A stretch of DNA of 64,000 bases, from the NCBI RefSeq assembly GCF_003732265.1, contig NZ_MOBK01000010.1:62001-126000 (forward strand), in the 5' to 3' direction. Origin of the DNA: Pseudomonas brassicacearum. GTDB lineage: Bacteria > Pseudomonadota > Gammaproteobacteria > Pseudomonadales > Pseudomonadaceae. The notes under the pieces are model-generated. The model worked only from the letters and a program-made list of their open reading frames with translations. It was not told where the DNA came from and ran no database searches. The translations under genes and the position numbers were made by a program. Shown here piece by piece: positions 57,399 to 64,000 of this stretch (its first letter is position 1; every line of letters begins with the position of its first letter).

Positions 57399-58931
57399 GT
57401 GACTGCGCTTAATTTGATTCCCGGCCAACTGAGCCTTGCCCAACTGCGTGATGTGTATCAGCAACCGGTCAAAATCACCCTCGACAACAGCGCCTCGGCG
57501 CAGATCGAGGCCAGCGTTGCCTGTGTAGAACAAATTCTCGCCGAGAACCGCACCGCCTACGGCATCAACACCGGTTTCGGCCTGCTGGCCTCGACCCGCA
57601 TCGCCAGCGAAGACCTGGAAAACCTCCAGCGCTCGCTGGTGTTGTCCCACGCCGCCGGTGTCGGCGAGCCGATCAGCGACGCGCTGGTGCGCCTGGTCAT
57701 GGTGCTCAAGGTCAACAGCCTGAGCCGTGGTTTCTCCGGTATTCGCCGTGTGGTCATCGACGCGCTGATCGCCCTGATCAACGCCGAGGTTTACCCGCAT
57801 ATCCCGTTGAAAGGTTCAGTCGGTGCTTCCGGCGATTTGGCGCCTCTGGCCCACATGTCGCTGGTGCTGCTGGGCGAAGGCAAGGCGCGCTACAAGGGCG
57901 AGTGGATGGAAGCCACCGAAGCGCTGAAAATCGCTGGTCTGACTCCGCTGACCCTGGCCGCGAAAGAAGGTCTGGCGCTGCTCAATGGCACTCAGGTGTC
58001 GACTGCTTACGCCTTGCGTGGTCTGTTCGAAGGTGAAGACCTGTTCGCTGGCGCTGTGGCGCTGGGTGCGCTGACCGTTGAAGCGGTATTGGGCTCGCGC
58101 TCGCCGTTCGACGCACGCATCCACGCTGCCCGTGGCCAGAAAGGCCAGATCGACGCGGCTGCCGCGTACCGCGATTTGCTGGGTGAGCGCAGCGAAGTGT
58201 CCGACTCGCACGAGAACTGCGAAAAGGTCCAGGACCCGTACTCCTTGCGCTGCCAGCCACAAGTCATGGGCGCTTGCCTGACCCAGTTCCGTCAGGCTGC
58301 CGAAGTGTTGGTCGTCGAAGCCAACGCCGTGTCGGATAACCCGCTGGTGTTCGCCGCTGAAGGCGACGTGATTTCCGGCGGTAACTTCCACGCCGAACCG
58401 GTGGCCATGGCCGCCGACAACATGGCGCTGGCCATCGCCGAAATCGGCTCCCTGAGCGAGCGTCGCATTTCGCTGATGATGGACAAGCACATGTCGCAAC
58501 TGCCGCCGTTCCTGGTGGCCAATGGCGGCGTGAACTCCGGCTTCATGATCGCCCAGGTGACTGCCGCGGCACTGGCCAGCGAGAACAAGGCCCTGGCGCA
58601 TCCGCATTCGGTGGATAGCCTGCCGACCTCGGCGAACCAGGAAGACCATGTGTCCATGGCTCCGGCGGCGGGCAAGCGCCTGTGGGAAATGGCCGAAAAC
58701 ACCCGCGGTGTGCTCGCGGTGGAATGGTTGGCAGCGGCTCAAGGCTTGGACTTGCGCAATGGCCTGAAGACTTCGCCGAAACTGGAAAAGGCGCGGGCGA
58801 TTCTGCGTAACGAAGTGCCGTTCTATGAGAAGGACCGCTTCTTCGCACCGGACATCAATGCCGCGACCGAGTTGTTGGCGACCCGTTGCCTGAATGAGCT
58901 GCTGTCGGTGAAGTTGCTGCCTAGCCTGTAA
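57399..58931 (+). CDS. hutH: Histidine ammonia-lyase HutH
   Basis: 510-residue histidase converting L-histidine to urocanate and ammonia. The MIO-forming triad Ala143-Ser144-Gly145 is in GSVGASGDLAPLAHM, with the catalytic Tyr in NRTAYGINTGFG and the conserved VSDNPLVF and QEDHVSMAP. The start is GTG at 57399, six bases after AAGGAG; longer in-frame extensions have no such signal. It follows the MIO-less paralogue by 118 bases and is the enzyme expected to carry the pathway flux. Confidence 0.96.
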   Translation: MTALNLIPGQLSLAQLRDVYQQPVKITLDNSASAQIEASVACVEQILAENRTAYGINTGFGLLASTRIASEDLENLQRSLVLSHAAGVGEPISDALVRLVMVLKVNSLSRGFSGIRRVVIDALIALINAEVYPHIPLKGSVGASGDLAPLAHMSLVLLGEGKARYKGEWMEATEALKIAGLTPLTLAAKEGLALLNGTQVSTAYALRGLFEGEDLFAGAVALGALTVEAVLGSRSPFDARIHAARGQKGQIDAAAAYRDLLGERSEVSDSHENCEKVQDPYSLRCQPQVMGACLTQFRQAAEVLVVEANAVSDNPLVFAAEGDVISGGNFHAEPVAMAADNMALAIAEIGSLSERRISLMMDKHMSQLPPFLVANGGVNSGFMIAQVTAAALASENKALAHPHSVDSLPTSANQEDHVSMAPAAGKRLWEMAENTRGVLAVEWLAAAQGLDLRNGLKTSPKLEKARAILRNEVPFYEKDRFFAPDINAATELLATRCLNELLSVKLLPSL

Positions 58932-58936
58932 GGGCC

Positions 58937-59003
58937 CCTTCGCGAGCAGGCTCGCTCCCACAGGGAGTACGCAATCTCCTGTGGGAGCGAGCCTGCTCGC
59001 GAA
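58937..59003. repeat. REP pair (outward order) in the hut operon
   Basis: Two REPs of the GAGCAGGCTCGCTCCCAC subtype lie between hutH and hutI, at the position where related hut clusters often carry an additional histidine permease gene. Confidence 0.85.
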
Positions 59004-59031
59004 TCGATTTTGAATTTGATGGAGACTCGGG

Positions 59032-60237
59032 ATGAAAACTCTCTGGCAACACTGCCACGTCGCAACCATGGCGCAAGGCGTCTACTCGATCATCGAGGAT
59101 GCGGCCATCGTGACGTCCGGTGCGCACATTGAGTGGATTGGCCCACGCACTGAACTGCCGGCGGGTGAATACCCGGCCGTCAACGATTTGAAAGGGGCCT
59201 GGGTAACGCCGGGCCTGATCGACTGCCACACCCACACGGTGTTTGGCGGTAACCGCAGCGGTGAATTCGAACAGCGTCTGCAAGGCGTCAGTTACGCGGA
59301 AATCGCCGCGGCCGGTGGTGGTATCGCCAGCACCGTGCGCGCTACTCGCGCGGCGACCGAAGACGAACTGTTCGCCAGCGCCGCCAAGCGCCTGAAAAGC
59401 CTGATGCGCGACGGCGTGACCACGGTCGAAATGAAATCCGGCTACGGCCTGGACCTGGCCAGCGAACGCAAAATCCTTCGCGTGATCCGCCGCCTCGGCG
59501 CCGAGCTGCCGGTGAGCGTGCGCAGCACCTGCCTGGCTGCCCACGCCTTGCCACCGGAATATGCCGATCGCGCCGACGACTACATCGATCACATCTGCGC
59601 CGACATGCTTCCGGCCCTGGCCGCCGAAGGGTTGGTGGATGCAGTGGACGCCTTCTGCGAATACCTGGCGTTCTCGCCGGCGCAGGTTGAGCGTGTGTTC
59701 ATCACCGCACAAGAACTCGGTTTACCGGTGAAGCTGCACGCCGAGCAACTGTCCTCGCTGCACGGTTCGAGCCTGGCGGCGCGTTATCACGCACTGTCGG
59801 CCGATCACCTGGAGTTCATGACCGAGGACGACGCCATCGCCATGGCCAAGTCGGGCACCGTCGCGGTGCTGCTGCCGGGCGCGTTCTACTTCCTGCGGGA
59901 AACCCAGTTGCCGCCAATGGAAGCCCTGCGCAAGCACGGCGTGAAAATCGCCATCGCCAGCGACCTCAACCCCGGCACCTCGCCGGCGCTGTCGTTGCGC
60001 TTGATGCTGAACATGGCCTGCACCTGTTTCCGCATGACCCCGGAAGAAGCCCTGGCCGGTGCAACGATTCATGCCGCCACCGCGCTGGGCATGGCCGACA
60101 CCCACGGTTCGCTGGAGGCCGGCAAGGTCGCGGATTTTGTCGCCTGGCAAATCGATCGGCCGGCCGACCTGTCGTACTGGCTGGGCGGTGACCTGGAAAA
60201 ACGCGTCGTGCGTCACGGCGTCGAGACAAGCGTTTAG
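59032..60237 (+). CDS. hutI: Imidazolonepropionase
   Basis: 401-residue amidohydrolase opening the imidazolone ring to give N-formimino-L-glutamate. Metal-binding His pair in GLIDCHTHTVFGG, further His residues in KLHAEQL and LSADHLEFM, and the Asp in IASDLNPGTSP. GGAG lies before the ATG. hutG begins 11 bases after its stop. Confidence 0.97.
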   Translation: MKTLWQHCHVATMAQGVYSIIEDAAIVTSGAHIEWIGPRTELPAGEYPAVNDLKGAWVTPGLIDCHTHTVFGGNRSGEFEQRLQGVSYAEIAAAGGGIASTVRATRAATEDELFASAAKRLKSLMRDGVTTVEMKSGYGLDLASERKILRVIRRLGAELPVSVRSTCLAAHALPPEYADRADDYIDHICADMLPALAAEGLVDAVDAFCEYLAFSPAQVERVFITAQELGLPVKLHAEQLSSLHGSSLAARYHALSADHLEFMTEDDAIAMAKSGTVAVLLPGAFYFLRETQLPPMEALRKHGVKIAIASDLNPGTSPALSLRLMLNMACTCFRMTPEEALAGATIHAATALGMADTHGSLEAGKVADFVAWQIDRPADLSYWLGGDLEKRVVRHGVETSV

Positions 60238-60247
60238 GAGAGCAGTT

Positions 60248-61051
60248 GTGGATAAGGTTCTGAACTTCAAACAAGGCCGCGTGCCGCTGCTGATCAGCAT
60301 GCCCCACGCCGGCCTGCGCCTGACCCCGGCGGTCGAAGCCGGGTTGATCCCCGACGCCCGCAGCCTGCCGGACACCGACTGGCACATTCCGCAGCTTTAC
60401 GAGTTTGCCGCCGAGTTGGGCGCGAGCACGTTGGCTGCCGAGTATTCGCGGTTCGTGATCGACCTGAACCGGCCATCCGACGACAAGCCTTTGTATGTCG
60501 GCGCGACCACTGGTCTGTACCCGGCGACGCTATTCGATGGCATTCCATTGTTCCGCGAAGGGCTGGAGCCGTCGAAAGAAGAACGCGCGACCTATCTGGA
60601 GCAGATCTGGACGCCGTATCACACGACCTTGCAGAACGAACTGGCGCGACTGAAAGCCGAGTTCGGTTATGCGTTGCTGTTTGACGCGCACTCGATCCGC
60701 TCGATCATCCCGCACCTGTTCGACGGCAAACTGCCGGACTTCAACCTCGGTACTTTCAATGGCGCCAGTTGCGATCCGCAGTTGGCCACTCAGCTGGAAG
60801 CGATCTGCGCGCGTCACGGCGACTACAGCCATGTGCTGAACGGTCGCTTCAAGGGCGGCCACATCACCCGGCATTACGGTAACCCGGCCGAAAACATTCA
60901 TGCGGTGCAACTGGAGTTGGGGCAGTGCACGTACATGGAAGAGTTCGAGCCGTTCCGCTATCGCCCGGATCTGGCCGAGCCGACGCAAGTGGTGCTCAAG
61001 GAATTGCTGCAAGGCCTGCTCACTTGGGGCAATAAACGCTACGCAGCCTAA
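60248..61051 (+). CDS. hutG: N-formylglutamate deformylase
   Basis: 267-residue zinc-type amidohydrolase releasing formate and glutamate, the last step of the route that passes through HutF. Family segments are LLISMPHAGLRLTPAVEAGL, SRFVIDLNRPSDDKPLY, LLFDAHSIRSIIP and FKGGHITRHYGNP. The GTG start at 60248 has AGGAG about seven bases upstream. It ends the hut operon and is followed by a second-family REP doublet. Confidence 0.95.
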   Translation: MDKVLNFKQGRVPLLISMPHAGLRLTPAVEAGLIPDARSLPDTDWHIPQLYEFAAELGASTLAAEYSRFVIDLNRPSDDKPLYVGATTGLYPATLFDGIPLFREGLEPSKEERATYLEQIWTPYHTTLQNELARLKAEFGYALLFDAHSIRSIIPHLFDGKLPDFNLGTFNGASCDPQLATQLEAICARHGDYSHVLNGRFKGGHITRHYGNPAENIHAVQLELGQCTYMEEFEPFRYRPDLAEPTQVVLKELLQGLLTWGNKRYAA

Positions 61052-61054
61052 CCC

Positions 61055-61150
61055 TGTGGCGAGGGGGCTTGCCCCCGTTCGAGCGCGAAGCGGTCGTAGA
61101 TTTTTTTGGGGCCGCTCCGCGGCCCAACGGGGGCAAGCCCCCTCGCCACA
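61055..61150. repeat. Second-family REP doublet (GTGGCGAGGGGGCTTGCCCC)
   Basis: Inverted TGTGGCGAGGGGGCTTGCCC arms begin three bases after the hutG stop and probably form the hairpin at the end of the hut transcript. Confidence 0.85.
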
Positions 61151-61307
61151 GGTTTTCATTCGTCTCGATGGCTCTTCGATTCTGTCGCCACCGTGCAAAA
61201 CTCGGTCGCCACAGTTCGCTTTTACCCTCTCGCTGCTGCGTAATGTGCTGAGCACGGTGCACGAAGACACCGGCCCTCACAATAATCTGCCGCACGAGAC
61301 TCTCCCG

Positions 61308-62255
61308 ATGAAAAGACTGTTCACCCGCTGTCTCTCAATCCTCTGCGGCACCGCTCTTCTGAGCACCAGCGTCCTGGCCAGTGATGATGCTTCCTGCAAG
61401 GCTGTGCGCATGGGCGTGGTCAACTGGACCGACGTCATCGCCACCAGCGGCATGGCCGATGTGCTGCTCAATGGCCTCGGCTACGAAAGCAAGCAAACCA
61501 GCGCCGTGCAGCAAATCATCTTCGCCGGCATCCGCGACAAGCGCCTCGACATCTTCCTCGGTTACTGGAAACCGGCGATGGACAAAAACATCGCGCCGTT
61601 TGTGGCCGCCAATCAGGTGAAGGTCATGGACAAGCCGAGCCTGGCCGATGCCCAGGCGACGCTCGCGGTGCCTGATTACGTGGCCGCCGCTGGATTGAAA
61701 ACTTTCGCAGATATCGCAAAATTCAAGGATCAGCTCGGTGGCAAGATCTATGGCATAGAGCCGGGAAGCGGCGCCAACACCACGATCAAAACCATGATCG
61801 AGACCAATCACTTTGGCTTGAAGGATTTCAAACTGATCGAGTCCGGTGAGGCCGGCATGCTTGCCGCCGTGCAACGCGCAGTGAACCGCAAGGAATTCGT
61901 GGTGTTCGTCGGCTGGACCCCGCACCCGATGAACATCAACATGAAGATCGCCTACCTGACCGGCAGTGAAGACGTGTACGGGCCGAACGAAGGCGCGGCC
62001 ACCGTTTCCACCGTTACCGCGCCGGATTACGCCGAGCGTTGCCCGAACGTCAACCGTCTGCTGGAAAACCTGACGTTTACCGCGTCCCAGGAAAGCCAGT
62101 TGATGGTGCCGATCATGGAGCGCAAGACACCTCAGGACGTGGCCCGGCAATGGTTGCGTGATAACCCGCAAGATTTGCAGCGCTGGTTGGCGGGGGTGTC
62201 CAGTTTTGATGGCAAGGATGGCGTCGCAACCGTACAGGCCAGCCTGAAAAACTGA
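61308..62255 (+). CDS. Orphan glycine-betaine/choline-type substrate-binding protein
   Basis: 315-residue periplasmic protein with signal peptide (KRLFTRCLSILCGTALLSTS, cleavage near VLASDD). The OpuAC fold of the choline/betaine class is seen in VRMGVVNWTDVIATSGMADV, IRDKRLDIFLGYWKPAM, and VVFVGWTPHPMNI, with Trp residues suited to an aromatic cage for a quaternary ammonium ligand. No permease or ATPase is adjacent. Pseudomonads use several orphan binding proteins (BetX, CaiX types) with one shared CbcWV core, so this may be one of them (inference). It is unlikely to belong to the hut operon, since a REP doublet and 256 bases separate them. Confidence 0.85.
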   Translation: MKRLFTRCLSILCGTALLSTSVLASDDASCKAVRMGVVNWTDVIATSGMADVLLNGLGYESKQTSAVQQIIFAGIRDKRLDIFLGYWKPAMDKNIAPFVAANQVKVMDKPSLADAQATLAVPDYVAAAGLKTFADIAKFKDQLGGKIYGIEPGSGANTTIKTMIETNHFGLKDFKLIESGEAGMLAAVQRAVNRKEFVVFVGWTPHPMNINMKIAYLTGSEDVYGPNEGAATVSTVTAPDYAERCPNVNRLLENLTFTASQESQLMVPIMERKTPQDVARQWLRDNPQDLQRWLAGVSSFDGKDGVATVQASLKN

Positions 62256-62281
62256 CCCACCGGTAATGACGAGTACACCCC

Positions 62282-62430
62282 TGTGGTGAGGGGGCTTGTC
62301 GGATCGCCGCACCGTCCCGTTCGGCGGCGAAGCCGTCGTCAATCCGGCTGACAGGGTGTGCCTGATGCAACTGGGTTGAATGGCTATGGGGTTGCTTCGC
62401 AACCCAGCGGGGGCAAGCCCCCTCGCCACA
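62282..62430. repeat. Decayed second-family REP doublet
   Basis: The right arm GGGGGCAAGCCCCCTCGCCACA is intact, while the left arm has changed (TGTGGTGAGGGGGCTTGTCGG), and the spacer between is expanded to about 110 bases. Confidence 0.7.
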
Positions 62431-62471
62431 AAGGCCCTCTTCACGACATTCTGACGGACTGACACTGGCTC

Positions 62472-63389
62472 ATGACTTCCTACCCGCTTTCCGAACAGAT
62501 GACGGCCTTCGTCGACAAAACCGTCAGCTTCAACAGCACCGACACCAGCCTCGCCGGTTTGCGCCTGGCCTACAGCGAGATGTGCCGGGCGTTCACCCCG
62601 CCGCGTCCTGAAGGGCTCTATGTCGTCGATTTCGATTTGGCCGGTGTGGCTGTCAGGTCTTACCAGCCACACGCGTCGCCATCGTCCGATGCGTGCTCGT
62701 GCATTGTGTATCTGCACGGTGGTGGGTGGGTGGTCGGTGATCTGGATTCCCATGACTTCATCTGCGCCGAGCTCGCCTCGACACTCGGTGTGTTGGTGAT
62801 TGCCGTCGATTACCGTCTGGCGCCGGAGCATCCGTTTCCAGCGGGGTTCGATGATTGCCTCAAAGTCTGGCGCGCGTTGCGCACCGGCCCGTTCCGGCTT
62901 GATCCCCAACGAACGCTGGTGATGGGGGACAGTGCCGGCGGCAATCTGGCGGCGGCATTGTGCCTGGCGCTGCGCGATGCCCACGAGCCACTGCCGGCTG
63001 CGCAAGTCCTGATCTATCCGGGCCTGGGTGGCAATCAGCAATCGCCATCGCGCAGCGAATGCATCGACGCACCGTTACTCAGCAGCAGCGATGTCGATTG
63101 CTATCACGCCTTGTACTTGCGCGGCAGCCGACAGCCGGGCGCCTATGCCATGCCATTGCTCGCCGGGCATTTCGGTGGACTGCCGCCGGCCTTGATTGCC
63201 GTTGCGCAATTCGATCCGCTGCGCGATGACGGCGTGCTCTACGCCGAACAACTGGAAGCCGCTGGTGTGGCCACCACGTTGTACTACGGCGAAGGGCTGG
63301 TTCACGGCTGTTTGCGCGCGCGCGGCGAGGCCGCCGAGGTCGACGCACTCTATGAAACGCTGCTCGGGTTTTTGGCTGACAGACTCTGA
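62472..63389 (+). CDS. Alpha/beta hydrolase, hormone-sensitive lipase (HSL) family
   Basis: 305-residue esterase-like enzyme. The oxyanion motif HGGG lies in CIVYLHGGGWVVGDLDSHD and the nucleophile in VMGDSAGGNLAAAL, with acid Asp in AQFDPLRDDG and the catalytic His in GLVHGCLR. These define the HSL/GDXG family of carboxylesterases. No signal peptide, so cytoplasmic. Substrate unknown. It is followed after 105 bases by a proline iminopeptidase gene in the same direction. Confidence 0.92.
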   Translation: MTSYPLSEQMTAFVDKTVSFNSTDTSLAGLRLAYSEMCRAFTPPRPEGLYVVDFDLAGVAVRSYQPHASPSSDACSCIVYLHGGGWVVGDLDSHDFICAELASTLGVLVIAVDYRLAPEHPFPAGFDDCLKVWRALRTGPFRLDPQRTLVMGDSAGGNLAAALCLALRDAHEPLPAAQVLIYPGLGGNQQSPSRSECIDAPLLSSSDVDCYHALYLRGSRQPGAYAMPLLAGHFGGLPPALIAVAQFDPLRDDGVLYAEQLEAAGVATTLYYGEGLVHGCLRARGEAAEVDALYETLLGFLADRL

Positions 63390-63494
63390 CGCAGCAAGGG
63401 GCATGCTCATTGACGTAATTCGGGTTTATGATGCCGGACGGCAGAATAATAGAAGTCCCCCCAGGGATGACCTCGACCCCTTACGGAGCGCGCA

Positions 63495-64000
63495 ATGCAG
63501 ACTTTGTACCCGCAGATCAAACCCCACGCCCGGCACGATCTGGCCGTCGATGACACCCATACGCTCTACGTCGACGAAAGCGGTTCACCGGAAGGTTTGC
63601 CGGTGGTGTTCATCCACGGCGGCCCCGGCGCCGGGTGTGATGCCCAGAGCCGTCGGTATTTCGATCCAAACCTGTATCGCATTGTCACCTTTGACCAGCG
63701 TGGTTGCGGGCGCTCCACCCCCCACGCCAGCCTCGAAAACAACACCACCTGGGATCTGGTCGCCGACCTTGAGCGAATTCGCAAGCATCTGGGCATCGAC
63801 AAATGGGTGCTGTTTGGCGGCTCCTGGGGTTCGACCCTGGCGCTGGCCTACGCGCAAACCCACCCGGAGCGTGTCCACGGTCTGATCCTGCGCGGGATCT
63901 TTCTCTGTCGTGCGCAGGAAATCGAGTGGTTCTACCAGGCGGGCGCCAGTCGTCTGTTCCCCGATTACTGGCAGGACTACATTGCGCCGATCCCGCTGGA
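63495..64000 (+). CDS. pip: Proline iminopeptidase (partial, runs off right edge)
   Basis: The first 168 residues are visible. This S33 alpha/beta hydrolase cleaves N-terminal proline from peptides. Features: YPQIKPHARHDLAVDDTHTL at the start, oxyanion segment FIHGGPGAGC, FDQRGCGRSTPHA, and the nucleophile in FGGSWGSTLALAYAQ. GGAG lies six bases before the ATG. The frame is uninterrupted to the window end; the remaining catalytic Asp and His lie outside. Confidence 0.95.
   Translation, partial: MQTLYPQIKPHARHDLAVDDTHTLYVDESGSPEGLPVVFIHGGPGAGCDAQSRRYFDPNLYRIVTFDQRGCGRSTPHASLENNTTWDLVADLERIRKHLGIDKWVLFGGSWGSTLALAYAQTHPERVHGLILRGIFLCRAQEIEWFYQAGASRLFPDYWQDYIAPIPL

Noticed and set aside
9134..59003. 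Repeated short palindromes resembling a dispersed CRISPR-like pattern
   Set aside because: They are isolated intergenic inverted doublets with no regular spacer array and no cas genes; they fit REP elements.
63196..63885. Apparent frameshifted fusion of the alpha/beta hydrolase with the next gene
   Set aside because: The frame crosses two intact genes in a non-native frame; both the hydrolase and the proline iminopeptidase read cleanly in their own frames.

Overview
The window is a chromosomal segment of a Pseudomonas from the fluorescens group. This is inferred from the gene order (mutY-asmA, hisBHAF, ctpA-envC-gpmI, grxC-secB, ntrBC, glnA-thiI-typA, fbp, a complete hut cluster), from GC-rich codon use, and from many copies of the short palindromic REP family whose core reads GTGGGAGCGGGCTTGCTCGC, which is typical of this group. 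No rRNA, CRISPR array or plasmid or phage structural gene was seen. One tRNA is present.

Layout. 1-3017 is the tRNA-Phe-proximal end of an integrative element: two small unknown genes, an AlpA-type regulator, an unknown HTH-like protein and a P4-type tyrosine integrase lying directly downstream of tRNA-Phe. The rest of the element lies outside the window to the left. 3194-7235 (minus) holds yggX-mutY-asmA and a PanZ-like acetyltransferase. 7458-9122 is an OFA-family transporter. 9394-12443 is hisB-hisH-DUF2164-hisA-hisF. A secreted trypsin-like protease (12473-14002) and a solute-binding protein follow. 15119-20303 (minus) is yibQ-ctpA-envC-gpmI, divergent from yibN-grxC-secB. 21793-29202 is the nitrogen block: trmL, a small membrane protein, an NrsZ-type small RNA with a sigma54 promoter and an NtrC site, ntrC-ntrB, two DUF4124 proteins and glnA. 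thiI, typA, a cysteine-cluster protein, glgP, the DUF2339/DUF3999 membrane pair, fbp, a DUF924 protein, a chemoreceptor, a small lipoprotein and a lipocalin lead to the histidine utilisation region.

The hut cluster (46228-61051) contains hutF, divergent from hutC-hutD, then hutU, an NCS1 transporter, an ABC importer (XWV), two histidase paralogues, hutI and hutG. It encodes the five-step histidine route through formiminoglutamate deiminase and formylglutamate deformylase. A sigma54 promoter with a HutC palindrome at the start site lies before hutU, so nitrogen/carbon control and urocanate-relieved repression probably meet there. An orphan betaine/choline-type binding protein, an alpha/beta hydrolase and a truncated proline iminopeptidase close the window.

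Most notable: the first histidase paralogue precisely lacks the Ala-Ser-Gly triplet that forms the catalytic MIO group; the NrsZ-type RNA locus consists of three ~80-nt units with a full nitrogen-control promoter; a perfect 37-bp inverted repeat sits between two convergent genes; and a tRNA-anchored genomic island begins at the left edge.
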